A stretch of DNA of 64,000 nt. Origin: Magnetospirillum sp. 15-1. Its GTDB lineage: Bacteria > Pseudomonadota > Alphaproteobacteria > Rhodospirillales > Magnetospirillaceae. A program made the translations under genes and the position numbers. Shown here one piece after another: positions 17,300 to 25,971 of the stretch. The stretch's first letter is position 1, and each line of letters opens with the position of its first letter. The stretch lies in NCBI RefSeq assembly GCF_900184795.1, contig NZ_FXXN01000027.1, positions 533,336 through 597,335 of the forward strand, in the 5' to 3' direction. Under the pieces are notes generated by a model. The model had not been told where the DNA came from and ran no database searches. It was given only the letters and a program-made list of their open reading frames with translations.

Positions 17300-19114
17300 C
17301 TACGGCAGCGCCGCCGTGGCGCGCTCCAGCCACTCCCGCTCCGCCGGTTCGGCCAGCAGGGGCATGATCTCGTCCCGCACCCGGGCGTGATAGGCGTTCA
17401 GCCAGTCCCGTTCGTCCGCGTCCAGCAGTTCCCCGGCCACCAGGGCCCGGTCGATGGGCGCCAGGGTCAGGGTCTCGAAGCCCAGCAACTCACGCTCGGC
17501 GCCCGCCGGGGCGGCTTGCGGCGCCACCAGCACCAGGTTCTCGATGCGGATGCCGTAGGCGCCGGTCTTATAATAGCCGGGCTCGTTGGACAGGATCATG
17601 CCGGGTTTCAGCGCCACGCTGTTGCCGACCTTGGAAATGCGCTGCGGCCCCTCGTGCACCGACAGGAAGCTGCCCACCCCATGGCCGGTGCCGTGGTCGT
17701 AGTCCAGCCCCTCGGACCACAGCGGCCGCCGGGCCAGGGCGTCCAACTGGCTGCCGGTGGTGCCGGCCGGAAAGACGGCCCGCGCCAGGGCGATGTGCCC
17801 CTTGAGCACCAGGGTGAAGCGGCGGCGCGCCTCGGTGGGCGCCGTGTCGCCGACCAGCACCGTGCGGGTGATATCGGTGGTGCCGTCCAGGTACTGGGCG
17901 CCGGAATCAACCAGATAGAGCTCGCCCGCCGTCAGGGGGCGGTTGGTCTTGGGCGTCGAGTGGTAGTGGACGATGGCGCCGTTGGCCCCGGCCCCCGAAA
18001 TGGTGGGAAAGGACAGGCCACGGAAATGCCGGCCGGTGCGGCGAAAGCCTTCCAGGGTATCGGCGGCGGTCATTTCATCCACCGTACCGCTTTGCGTGGC
18101 GCGGTCCAGCCAGGCGAGAAAACGCACCATGGCGGCGCCGTCGCGGTGATGGGCGGCCCGCGTGCCGGCCATCTCGACGGCATTCTTGCAGGCGCGGGGC
18201 AGGGCGCAGGGGTCGGCGCCGGCCTCGACGCGGGCGCCGGCCATGCGCAGGGTTTCCCAGACCTGGAAGGGAGCCGATGCCGAATCCAGCCTGACCCGCT
18301 TGCCGCCGCGCCCCAACAGGCGAAGCGCCGCCTCGAACTGGTCCGGCGCCGCCACCCGTACGCCGCCGCTCCAGGCGGCGACCGCCTCGGGGGCGATGCG
18401 GCCGGGATCGAGGAACACATCCACCGAACCGTCGGCATGGAGGATGGCGAAGCACAGGGGCAGCGGCGTGAAGGCCACGTCGTCCGCCCGGATATTCAGC
18501 AGCCAGGCCACGGATTCCGGGGCGCTCAGCACGGCGGCGTCCAGGCGCTCGCGCTCCAGCTCGGCGGCGATGTCGCTCCGCTTGGTCGCGGCGGAGCGGC
18601 CGGCGAAGTTTTCCGGATGGGCGATCACAAGGCTGGCCGGCGCGGCGGGCCGGTCGCTCCACACGGCGTCCAGGGGGTTGTCGGGGCAGGGAACCAGGGC
18701 GGCGCCCGCCCGCTCGCAGATATTGGTCAGGGTCTGCACCTGCTCTTGGGTGTGCAGCCAGGGGTCGAAGCCCAGGCGGTCGCCCTTGTCCAGCACCTCG
18801 CCCAGCCAGCGCTGGGGCGGATGCTCGGTCAGGTGCAGGGGGGCGAACAGGCCGGTATCCACCTCGCCGAGGACCTGCAGGGTATAGCGGCCGTCCACGA
18901 AGATCGCCGCCTTGTCTCCCAGCACCACCGCCGATCCCGCCGAGCCGGTAAAGCCGGTCAGCCAGCCCAGGCGCTGGGCCGAGGGCGGCACGTACTCGCC
19001 CTGGTGCTGGTCGGCGCGGGGGATCACGAAGCCGCTCAGGTTGCGGCGGTCCAGCTCGCGCCGCAGCGCGGCGAGGCGGTCGGAGGCGGTGGCCGGGGCT
19101 TGCTGCAGAATCAT
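17300..19114 (-). CDS. pepP: Xaa-Pro aminopeptidase (aminopeptidase P, M24B)
   Basis: A cytosolic metallopeptidase that removes an N-terminal residue preceding proline. It has 604 aa, in the long, three-domain form common in alphaproteobacteria and eukaryotes. Two creatinase-like N-terminal domains (to about 310) precede the pita-bread catalytic domain. Metal ligands are visible: VDSGAQYLDGTTDITRT (two Asp), GTGHGVGSFLSVHEGP (His), ILSNEPGYY (Glu) and the late GFETLTLAPID (Glu). It starts at ATG 19114 (MILQQAPATASDRL). It is a single gene on this strand. Confidence 0.95.
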   Translation of the reverse strand: MILQQAPATASDRLAALRRELDRRNLSGFVIPRADQHQGEYVPPSAQRLGWLTGFTGSAGSAVVLGDKAAIFVDGRYTLQVLGEVDTGLFAPLHLTEHPPQRWLGEVLDKGDRLGFDPWLHTQEQVQTLTNICERAGAALVPCPDNPLDAVWSDRPAAPASLVIAHPENFAGRSAATKRSDIAAELERERLDAAVLSAPESVAWLLNIRADDVAFTPLPLCFAILHADGSVDVFLDPGRIAPEAVAAWSGGVRVAAPDQFEAALRLLGRGGKRVRLDSASAPFQVWETLRMAGARVEAGADPCALPRACKNAVEMAGTRAAHHRDGAAMVRFLAWLDRATQSGTVDEMTAADTLEGFRRTGRHFRGLSFPTISGAGANGAIVHYHSTPKTNRPLTAGELYLVDSGAQYLDGTTDITRTVLVGDTAPTEARRRFTLVLKGHIALARAVFPAGTTGSQLDALARRPLWSEGLDYDHGTGHGVGSFLSVHEGPQRISKVGNSVALKPGMILSNEPGYYKTGAYGIRIENLVLVAPQAAPAGAERELLGFETLTLAPIDRALVAGELLDADERDWLNAYHARVRDEIMPLLAEPAEREWLERATAALP

Positions 19115-19173
19115 GCCGAAAACTTAGTCCATAAGAAGTTGTTCAGGTAGGGGGTATTTGGGTGACCTTCGCC

Positions 19174-19269
19174 ATGGCATTGAAGAATTGGAACAGCTTG
19201 GGCCTCGATAATATCGAATATGCAAAGCCTGAAGTTGCTGCGCTGCAACGTCAGGAACTCGTCAGGTGA
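19174..19269 (+). CDS. Possible 31-codon small frame (low confidence)
   Basis: In the 276-bp spacer between pepP and the next gene, an ATG at 19174 opens a 31-codon frame (MALKNWNSLGLDNIEYAKPE... ending QRQELVR). Its amino-acid composition is protein-like rather than arginine/proline noise, but there is no good SD. It could be a small protein or a gene remnant. The rest of the spacer shows no other feature. Confidence 0.2.
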   Translation: MALKNWNSLGLDNIEYAKPEVAALQRQELVR

Positions 19270-19390
19270 AGACCCTAGCCGGAAGGCAGGTCCGGCAAGT
19301 CTGGTCTTTAAGAATCACAGAAAAATCGATACCATGAATAATAATTTCGGATGGGCATCTGTCGTGTTCAAGCTCTCTGGGTGAGACGAT

Positions 19391-20227
19391 ATGGGAGCGC
19401 AGGAATCGGCGCCGGCCATTGAACCGGGCGGCGCCATGGTGCCAAGGGAACCGGGGGGCAAACGATGCCGCAGCGTGGCGGCGGTCGCCATCCTGGCGCT
19501 GACCGATATTCTTGAGGAATCGGCCGTCGACGGCACCGTCACCATGGATGATGTTCGCCGCGTCGCCAAGGCGGTGCTGGCGGCGCGCGGCCCGCTGGGC
19601 GAGCACTACGCCCTGTGGGAGGACGGCTGCGACGCCGCCTTCAGCCTGCGGCGCATCGAGCGGCAGCGCACCGATTTCATGGGACGGATCATCACCCGGC
19701 CGTTTTCCGATTGCTTCGACGACAGGAACAGCGGCATCGAGCGCAAGCATCTGCCGCAATTCTTCGCGGCGGTGCATATGATCATCGGTGAGGAGCCCTA
19801 TGAATTGCTGCGCAACCGGGCCAGCAAGGCCGCCGAACGGCACCGCACCGAAGACGGGCTGGTCTCGTGGCCCGAGTTCTATGCCGACAGCGACGTGCGG
19901 GCCATCTTCGAGGAAATCCTGGTGACCATGGCCCGCAGCTTCCGGCGTTTCGAGCCGCGCAAGGACTGGTTCCTGATCATCATGAATTCCAGCCCGTCCT
20001 CCATCTCCACCGCCTCCAACGCCTTCATCCCCAAGCGGCCGGAGGACAAGGTGCTGCGCGAGTTCAGCGAGGCTCACATGGTGCGGCTGTTCCAGGCGCT
20101 GTTCGTCTCTTGCCGCCCGGATACCTTCTCGCCCGAACGCAAGGCGGCCTTCATGGAGAAGTGGGGCAGCGAGCCGGAAAAGGTGTTCGGCCCGCTGTTC
20201 GTCAGTCTGGCGGAAATGGCGCAGTAG
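19391..20227 (+). CDS. Hypothetical protein, 278 aa
   Basis: Not recognised. It is a soluble, mostly helical protein without signal peptide or membrane segment. The segment VDGTVTMDDVRRVAKAVL (about residue 46) resembles a degenerate EF-hand-like or scaffold motif, and WFLIIMNSSPSSISTAS (about 197) is a distinctive conserved-looking stretch. ATG 19391 lacks a clear SD; ATG 19436 (MVPREPGG) is an alternative start. It is transcribed alone and converges on cyoE. Confidence 0.7.
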   Translation: MGAQESAPAIEPGGAMVPREPGGKRCRSVAAVAILALTDILEESAVDGTVTMDDVRRVAKAVLAARGPLGEHYALWEDGCDAAFSLRRIERQRTDFMGRIITRPFSDCFDDRNSGIERKHLPQFFAAVHMIIGEEPYELLRNRASKAAERHRTEDGLVSWPEFYADSDVRAIFEEILVTMARSFRRFEPRKDWFLIIMNSSPSSISTASNAFIPKRPEDKVLREFSEAHMVRLFQALFVSCRPDTFSPERKAAFMEKWGSEPEKVFGPLFVSLAEMAQ

Positions 20228-20265
20228 GGGGGAGTGCCCGGCGCCCGAGGGGCGGGAAACACTCC

Positions 20266-21135
20266 CTACCAGTGCTTGTCCACGAACACCGCGATGAACA
20301 GCAGCAGCAGGTAGGGCATGGAGGCGGCGAAGTTCCAGCCGGCCCAGCGGCGGGACGGGTCGCGGACCAGCACCACGTTGAAGCCCAGCAACACGGCGCC
20401 GACCAGGGCCGCGATGATGCCGTAGGCATTGCCCAGCAGGCCCAGCCACCAGGGCAGCAGCGACGACGCCACCAGGGCGATGCTGTTGCCCAGAATCCAC
20501 CAGGCGGTGCGCTTGGCGCCCACCACCACCGGCAGCATGGGAACGCCGGCCTGGCGGTAATCGTCGGCCAGCAGGATGGCCAGCGCCCAGAAATGGCTGG
20601 GCGTCCACAGGAACAGCACCAGGGCCAGCACCATGGGCAGCATCCACTGGGTCTGGTCCACCGCCGCCGCTCCGGCCAAAACGGCGAAGCTGCCGGCGGC
20701 GCCGCCGATGATGATGTTGGTCCAGTGGCGGCGCTTCAGCCAGACGGTGTAGATGGCCACATAGACGAAGCCGCCCAGGAAAAGGTGCAGCGCCACCACC
20801 CAGTTGAAGGCGGTGTGGGCCAGGGCCATGCCCGCCGCCATCAGCACCACCGCCAGGGTGAAGCCTACCGCCGGAGTACCGGCGCCGGTGGCCATGGGGC
20901 GACGCGAGGTGCGGCGCATCAGCCGGTCGATATCGCGGTCCCAGACATGGTTGAACACCGCCGAGGCGGCCGAACCCAGAACCATGGCCAGCGTCAGCAG
21001 CAGCAGGGCCACCGGGTCGACCTTGGTCGCCACGGCGCCATAGCCGGTGATCGCGGTCAACGCGATCATCAGCGCGATACGCGGCTTCAAAAGCTCGATG
21101 AATTGCCTGAACGTCAAACCCGCCTCCGCGCCCAC
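20266..21135 (-). CDS. cyoE: Protohaem IX farnesyltransferase (haem O synthase)
   Basis: A UbiA-family integral membrane enzyme that adds a farnesyl group to haem B for haem-copper oxidases. Signature motifs: FNHVWDRDIDRLMRRTSRRP (first Asp-rich site) and LADDYRQAGVPMLPVV with the second. Seven to nine hydrophobic helices are visible. The start is taken as GTG 21135, 15 bp after the DUF420 stop. A longer in-frame ATG at 21213 overlaps that gene and its added residues do not fit the family. The product is 289 aa, close to usual. It follows the DUF420 gene as an operon. Confidence 0.93.
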   Translation of the reverse strand: MGAEAGLTFRQFIELLKPRIALMIALTAITGYGAVATKVDPVALLLLTLAMVLGSAASAVFNHVWDRDIDRLMRRTSRRPMATGAGTPAVGFTLAVVLMAAGMALAHTAFNWVVALHLFLGGFVYVAIYTVWLKRRHWTNIIIGGAAGSFAVLAGAAAVDQTQWMLPMVLALVLFLWTPSHFWALAILLADDYRQAGVPMLPVVVGAKRTAWWILGNSIALVASSLLPWWLGLLGNAYGIIAALVGAVLLGFNVVLVRDPSRRWAGWNFAASMPYLLLLFIAVFVDKHW

Positions 21136-21149
21136 GGTTGTTCCGCGGG

Positions 21150-21581
21150 TCAGGTGTATAAATGGTACAGCATAAGATACACAACGATGCCGGTGATAGA
21201 AACGTAAAGCCACAGCGGCAACGTCCAGCGGGCGATTTTCGGATGCAGGTCGAAACGTCCCTTGAGGGCGCGCAGCAGGGTCAGCACCACCAGGGGCGCC
21301 ACCACCGCCGCCAGCAGCACGTGGCTGATCAGCAGGACGTAATAGAGGGGCCGCACCATGCCGGTTCCCCGGAACACGAAAATCGGCGCGGCGAAGTGAT
21401 AGACCACGTAGAAGGCCAGGAACAGGGCCGAGGCCCCCACCGCGCCCAGCATGGCCTTGCGGTGGCTGTCCTTGCGCCCCGCCCGGATATGGACGAAGCC
21501 GGTGATCAGGAAGGCAAGGGACACCGCGTTGAGGAAGGCGGTGACGTGGGGCAGGGTGCCGGCGGCCGTCATCTCGAACAT
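21150..21581 (-). CDS. DUF420 membrane protein (cytochrome oxidase-associated)
   Basis: 143 aa with four hydrophobic helices: TAFLNAVSLAFLITGFVHI, a second with FLAFYVVYHF, a third PLYYVLLISHVLLAAVVAPLVVL and a fourth LWLYVSITGIVVYLML. The histidines (HRKAM, YHFAAP, SHVLLA, LMLYHL) in and near the membrane match DUF420/CtaM proteins needed for maturation of haem-copper oxidases. It lies directly upstream of cyoE (14 bp), which supports this role. It begins only 4 bp after the stop of the SLC13-like gene, so the three genes may be one transcript. Confidence 0.85.
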   Translation of the reverse strand: MFEMTAAGTLPHVTAFLNAVSLAFLITGFVHIRAGRKDSHRKAMLGAVGASALFLAFYVVYHFAAPIFVFRGTGMVRPLYYVLLISHVLLAAVVAPLVVLTLLRALKGRFDLHPKIARWTLPLWLYVSITGIVVYLMLYHLYT

Positions 21582-21585
21582 TCTC

Positions 21586-22815
21586 CTACCACGTCATCCA
21601 GCCGCCCAGCCGCAGCCAGACGACGGCGATGGCCATGGTCAGCAGGGTCACGGGAATGCCGGCCCGCGCGAAATCGGTGAAGGACAGGCGGGTGCCGGCG
21701 CTCGCGGCGCGTTCGGCGACGATGATGTTGGCCATGCTGCCCACCAGCAGGAAATTCCCCGCCAGGGTGGACAGCAGGGCCAGCCCGGTCAGGGCCCCCG
21801 GATCGGGGGTCGGCCACACCGCCAGGATCAGCATCACCGCCGGCACGTTGCCGATGGAATTGGAGGCGATCAGGGCCACCGGCAGCATGGCCTTCAGGCT
21901 GTCGGGGAACCAGCCGTGCTCGGCCAGCCAGTTGACCCAGTGACGCGCCATGTCGGTGTCGGCGAAGGCGCCGGTGACCACGAACAGGCAGGCGAACAGC
22001 AGCAGCAGGTGCCAGTCCACCAGACCGATCATCTCGCGCGAGCTCATGCGGCGGCTGGTCAGCAGCAGGACGGCGATGACCATGGCGCCCACCTCGCGCG
22101 GCAGCGGCGCGGCGAACAGCAGGGCCAGGATGGCGAGAGCGATGCCGCCCTTGACCGCCTGCCAGCGATGCCCCTCGGGCGGCGGATGGGCCGTCACCGG
22201 CTTGGGCGCCGCATCCAGTTCGCGCCGCCAGATCCAGGCGATGCAGTAATAGACCACCACCAGCGACACGGCGGACGGCACGGCGCAGGCGGCGAGGAAG
22301 TTCCAGAAATCCAGCCCGCCCACCTGACCGATCAGGATGTTCTGCGGATTGCCGATCAGGGTGGCGGCGCTGCCGGCATTGGCGGCGCCCACCAGACCCA
22401 GCAGATAGGGGCGGGGGTCGAGGCCGCGCCGGCGGATACCCTCGGCGATGATCGGCGTCATGGCGAAGCACACCACGTCGTTGGCCAGCACTGCCGACAA
22501 TCCGCCCGACACGGCGATCACCATGGCCAGCAGCCGCCGGGCCGAGCCGGGTGAGTCCGCCACCTTCTCGGCCACCGCGCCATACACGCCGGCCAACTGG
22601 AACTGGGCCGAGATGATCATCAGGGCGAACAGCAGCAGCAGGGTGGGCACGTCGATGGAGGTGCCCATGGCCTTGACGCCCACCTTGCCGGAGACCAGCA
22701 GCACCACAACCGCCAGCAGGGCGATGCCGGTGCGGTCGAGCCTCAGGCCCGGCACCGAGCCGACGGCCATGCCGAGATAGGTGAGGAAGAAGACGGTGAC
22801 GACGAAGCTATCCAT
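21586..22815 (-). CDS. SLC13/ArsB-like ion transporter
   Basis: A 409-aa inner-membrane protein with 10-12 hydrophobic helices in two inverted halves, each with the family's hairpin motif: GLSAVLANDVVCFAMTP and later NSIGNVPAVMLIL, plus NAGSAATLIGNPQN and MANIIVAERA. These are the ion-transporter superfamily signatures (CitM, ArsB, NhaD, P protein). The substrate (anion, citrate or arsenite) cannot be told. ATG 22815 has a purine-rich SD (AAGGAAAGG); the upstream extension is not protein-like. It is followed closely by DUF420 and cyoE. Confidence 0.88.
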   Translation of the reverse strand: MDSFVVTVFFLTYLGMAVGSVPGLRLDRTGIALLAVVVLLVSGKVGVKAMGTSIDVPTLLLLFALMIISAQFQLAGVYGAVAEKVADSPGSARRLLAMVIAVSGGLSAVLANDVVCFAMTPIIAEGIRRRGLDPRPYLLGLVGAANAGSAATLIGNPQNILIGQVGGLDFWNFLAACAVPSAVSLVVVYYCIAWIWRRELDAAPKPVTAHPPPEGHRWQAVKGGIALAILALLFAAPLPREVGAMVIAVLLLTSRRMSSREMIGLVDWHLLLLFACLFVVTGAFADTDMARHWVNWLAEHGWFPDSLKAMLPVALIASNSIGNVPAVMLILAVWPTPDPGALTGLALLSTLAGNFLLVGSMANIIVAERAASAGTRLSFTDFARAGIPVTLLTMAIAVVWLRLGGWMTW

Positions 22816-22924
22816 ACCTTTCCTTATGGCCTGTCGGCGGAGTCTCGGCAAGTCCCGCCGTGTCGTCACGGCTATCGGGCTGCTTCGGGTTTGGCTATCA
22901 TGGCCGCAACATTGGGGGATCGGC

Positions 22925-23404
22925 ATGATGTTGGGATCGGGTTGGACACGGCTTGGCCGGATTGCGGCCATGGCCATGGTCGTGATTTTCGGCATGGCGG
23001 ACGCCGGGATGGCGGAGACGGCGGCCTCTTCGCCGTCCGATGGCAGGGTCTACCAGTTTCCCGAACCCAGGCCCGACGACACGGTGGTTATCAACTCGCG
23101 CGGCGGGCAGCGCATCGGTGTCGCCTTCTGGCCGGAGGCGGTGATGGCCTCGTCCCAGGACATGCCGGCGATCCGGGCCATGTCCGATGACTTGCGCCGG
23201 CAGTTCGCCAGGCTGATCGGCAAGCATCGCCTCGAGGATCTGCTGTCCATGGAGCAGAAGCGGGCGCTTGCCGCCAAACTGGTGATCGTCGCCAATAACG
23301 AGCTGGCGGCCTATGACCGCAAGGCCGGGATGGCGGTTGCCCCCGGACGGGTCTATGTGGAAGACATCATCTTCAAGAGTTTCAGTATGGAAGCGGTGAA
23401 GTAG
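22925..23404 (+). CDS. Secreted hypothetical protein, faintly FliL-like, 159 aa
   Basis: A signal peptide (hydrophobic RIAAMAMVVIFGMADAGMA) is followed by YQFPEPRPDDTVVINSRGGQ and a helical core. The end, PGRVYVEDIIFKSFSM, faintly recalls FliL domains, which finish with a similar strand, but the match is weak. The start ATG 22925 follows GGGGAT. It is divergent from the transporter and convergent with the dehydrogenase, so context gives no help. The function is unknown. Confidence 0.65.
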   Translation: MMLGSGWTRLGRIAAMAMVVIFGMADAGMAETAASSPSDGRVYQFPEPRPDDTVVINSRGGQRIGVAFWPEAVMASSQDMPAIRAMSDDLRRQFARLIGKHRLEDLLSMEQKRALAAKLVIVANNELAAYDRKAGMAVAPGRVYVEDIIFKSFSMEAVK

Positions 23405-23411
23405 GGACGCC

Positions 23412-24170
23412 CTACTTCTTCGGCATTCCCGCCGCGATGCGGTCCATCAGCGCGCTGGGCAGGCAGCCGGCGATGCGAGCCATGAGGTGCATGGGCCAGG
23501 GAAAGGCGATGCGGCCGCGATTTCTCGCCAGACCGCCCGCCATGATGCGGCTGGCCCGCTCCACATCCACCAGGAACGGCATGGCGAAGCGGTTCACCGC
23601 CGTCATGGGCGTGTCCACGAAGCCGGGGCAGATCACCGAGACGCCGATGCCCAGGGGGGCCAGTTCGCCGCGCAACCCCTCGCCCCACACCCTTACGGCG
23701 GCCTTTGAGGCGCAATAGGCGGGCGCTCCCGGGAAACCCCGGAAGCCGGCCAGCGAACTCATGATGCCGATCTGCCCCCGGCGGCGGGCCCGCAGCAAAG
23801 GGATGGCTGGCATCACCATGTTGAACACTCCGTCCACGTTGACGGCGAAGATGGCGCGGGTTTGCCCGGCCGTTTCGCCGCCGCCGCCGGTTCCCGCCGA
23901 GATCCCGGCATTGGCGATGATCAGGTCCAGCGGCCGCAGGGCTTCCGAGGCCTCGACCCAACCGGCGGTGGCCGCCTGATCGGTGACGTCCAGCCGGGTC
24001 GTGTGGACGTCGGCTCCCTTGGCCCGGCACTGGCCGGCGACCTCCGCCAGCCGCGCCATGTCGCGCCCCGACAGGTGCAGGGTGACCCCCGGCGCGGCGT
24101 GGGCGCGGGCCAGCCCTGCCCCCAGGCCGGACGAGGCGCCGGAGATCAGGACGGACGCGAATCGTGTCAT
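23412..24170 (-). CDS. Short-chain dehydrogenase/reductase, 252 aa
   Basis: A classical SDR with Rossmann fold: cofactor motif ISGASSGLGAGLA (TGxxxGxG type) at the N-terminus, the NAGIS strand, and the catalytic set with Ser in SSLAGF, then YCASK (YxxxK). After DxxxxLH-like SGRD the cofactor is more likely NADP(H). The substrate is not predictable. Its ATG 24170 overlaps the stop of the HepT gene by four bases (ATGA), so it appears translationally coupled to the toxin-antitoxin pair upstream. Confidence 0.9.
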   Translation of the reverse strand: MTRFASVLISGASSGLGAGLARAHAAPGVTLHLSGRDMARLAEVAGQCRAKGADVHTTRLDVTDQAATAGWVEASEALRPLDLIIANAGISAGTGGGGETAGQTRAIFAVNVDGVFNMVMPAIPLLRARRRGQIGIMSSLAGFRGFPGAPAYCASKAAVRVWGEGLRGELAPLGIGVSVICPGFVDTPMTAVNRFAMPFLVDVERASRIMAGGLARNRGRIAFPWPMHLMARIAGCLPSALMDRIAAGMPKK

Positions 24171-24523
24171 CCGCCGTTGCCGTTCTTTTCGTTGAGCAGG
24201 GCGCGCAGCGGCCCCAGCAGGGGCGGCAGGTCGTGGCGGGCCGAATCGAAGACGATGGAGGGGTCCACCGAATGGTATTCGTGCACCAGGATGTTGCGCA
24301 TCTCGGTCATGCGGCTCCACGGGATGTCGGGATGGCGTTCCGCCACCTGGGAGGGAACGCGCTTGGCCGCCTCGCCGATGATTTCCAGGTTGCGGACCAC
24401 CGCGTCCACCGTGCGGTCGTCGGTGACGAAGCGACGGTCGTCCATGCCGTCGGTGTAGCGCCGGATGCGCTCGATGGCCTCGATCATGTCCTCGATACGA
24501 ACCCGCCAATCCTTGAACGTCAC
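24167..24523 (-). CDS. hepT: HepT-type HEPN ribonuclease toxin
   Basis: 118 aa, all helical, with the HEPN active-site motif RNILVHEY (RxxxxHxY, about residue 76), and IGEAAKRVP upstream as in HepT proteins. In the type VII system HepT is an RNase toxin that MntA neutralises by adding AMP to the tyrosine of this motif. The start is GTG 24523, overlapping the MntA stop (GTGA). The gene in turn overlaps the SDR gene. The order antitoxin-toxin is that of known mntA-hepT operons. Confidence 0.9.
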   Translation of the reverse strand: MTFKDWRVRIEDMIEAIERIRRYTDGMDDRRFVTDDRTVDAVVRNLEIIGEAAKRVPSQVAERHPDIPWSRMTEMRNILVHEYHSVDPSIVFDSARHDLPPLLGPLRALLNEKNGNGG

Positions 24524-24963
24524 GTTTCCAGCTCTCCCTTGCCGTAGACCGGCAGGCATTCGTCGAGAATGCGCCGTTTGAGGCGCGGCTTGATGTTGCC
24601 CGAGGTGATGAGGTCGACCGGGCGGCCCAGCAGCCCTTCCAGGGCGTGCTTCAGCTCCACGTAGGCGAACAGGCCGCCGGGCTTGCCGGGGAAGAATTCC
24701 ACCATCAGGTCGATGTCGCTGGTGGGCTTGGCCTCGTCCCTGACCACCGAGCCGAACAGGAACAGGGCCTTGACCCCGAAGCGCTCCATGATGTCGGAGC
24801 GCGACCGCAGGCGGTCGATCACCTCGTCGCGGGCGGCGGGGCTGCGGCGGCGCGAGATGCGCCCGGCATAGGCCTTGACCGCGTCGGCCTTGTCGGCCGG
24901 CACGCGCACCACGATCTCCACAACGTTGGGACGGCCACGCTCGGGGCGTCTTCTTTCCTTCAT
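24520..24963 (-). CDS. mntA: MntA-type nucleotidyltransferase antitoxin
   Basis: 147 aa. The C-terminal half is a minimal nucleotidyltransferase with FLFGSVVRDEAKPTSDIDLM (GSxxR...DxD pattern), then the third acidic strand VDLITS. In the family this domain AMPylates and silences the HEPN toxin. The N-terminal ~50 residues (VVEIVVRVPADKADAVKAYAGRI) are an extra segment not found in minimal MNT proteins and may resemble a ribbon-helix-helix DNA-binding or oligomerisation unit; that part is inference. ATG 24963 follows purine-rich AAAGGAAA-like sequence. Confidence 0.88.
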   Translation of the reverse strand: MKERRRPERGRPNVVEIVVRVPADKADAVKAYAGRISRRRSPAARDEVIDRLRSRSDIMERFGVKALFLFGSVVRDEAKPTSDIDLMVEFFPGKPGGLFAYVELKHALEGLLGRPVDLITSGNIKPRLKRRILDECLPVYGKGELET

Positions 24964-25066
24964 GCGGAAAGGATAGTCCGCGTTACGCCACATGGAAAGG
25001 AGCACGGTTGTTGCCTCGGCCGGGCGGGGCTATAAAACCCCCCTGACATTTCACGGAGGCATCGCC

Positions 25067-25966
25067 TTGACCGTCGCCAGCATGACCGGCTACGCCCGCG
25101 CCGAAGGGCGGGATTCCCAGGGTTCCTGGGTGTGGGAGGGCAAGAGCGTCAACGGCCGCGGCCTGGAGCTGCGCTGCAAGTCGGCGCCGGGCTATGACGG
25201 GCTGGAGGTCCACGCCCGCGAGGCGGCGGCCAAGCGGCTGAAGCGCGGCAACGTCCAGCTGTCGCTCAGCGTGCGGGCCGAGACCGAGCAATCCCAGGTC
25301 CGCGTCAACGAGGCCATGCTCGAGCAATTGCTGGGCATCTGCCGCGAGTGGCAGGGCAAGTATCCCGAAATCACCCCGGCCCGCATGGATGGCCTGCTGG
25401 CGCTGAAAGGCGTGCTGGAGCCGGTGGCCGAGGCGGAGGCCGGCGACGCGGATTCCCTGCGTACCGCCCGCGAGGGCGCCATGAGGGCCTCGCTGGAGGC
25501 CATGCTCGACCAGTTGGCCGCCATGCGCCGGGTGGAAGGGGCGCGCATCGCCGCCGTGCTGACCGGTCAGTTGGACGAGATCGCCACCCTGGCCGGCAAG
25601 GCGGGCAATTGCGCCGTGCTGCGTCCCGACGCGGTGCGCGAGCGCCTGCGCGCCCAGGTGGCCCAGGTGCTGGAGGCCGCCCCCACCCTGGCCGAGGACC
25701 GTATCGCCCAGGAAGTGGCGCTGATCGCCGTCAAGGCCGACGTGCGCGAAGAGCTGGACCGTCTGGCCGCCCACGTGGCGGCCGCCCGCGACCTGCTGGC
25801 CCAGGGCGGCGCCATCGGCCGCAAGCTGGACTTCCTGGCCCAGGAGTTCAACCGCGAGGCCAATACCCTGTGCTCCAAGTCCTCGGACGTGGAGCTGACC
25901 CGTGTCGGCCTCGACCTCAAGGCCGTCATCGACCAATTCAAAGAGCAAGTCCAGAACATCGAGTAG
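25067..25966 (+). CDS. yicC: YicC-family endoribonuclease
   Basis: 299 aa with the YicC N-terminus SMTGYARAEG and C-terminal DUF1732 (IGRKLDFLAQEFNREANTL...KSSD, then LKAVIDQFKEQVQNIE). The E. coli member is an RNase that helps degrade regulatory RNA. The start is taken as TTG 25067, because GGAGG (25055-25059) sits 7 nt before it. The first ATG (25082) is 22 nt away from any SD, and TTG gives the usual short lead before SMTGYAR. It is followed 5 bp later by gmk, a frequent pairing. Confidence 0.92.
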   Translation: MTVASMTGYARAEGRDSQGSWVWEGKSVNGRGLELRCKSAPGYDGLEVHAREAAAKRLKRGNVQLSLSVRAETEQSQVRVNEAMLEQLLGICREWQGKYPEITPARMDGLLALKGVLEPVAEAEAGDADSLRTAREGAMRASLEAMLDQLAAMRRVEGARIAAVLTGQLDEIATLAGKAGNCAVLRPDAVRERLRAQVAQVLEAAPTLAEDRIAQEVALIAVKADVREELDRLAAHVAAARDLLAQGGAIGRKLDFLAQEFNREANTLCSKSSDVELTRVGLDLKAVIDQFKEQVQNIE

Positions 25967-25971
25967 GAACC

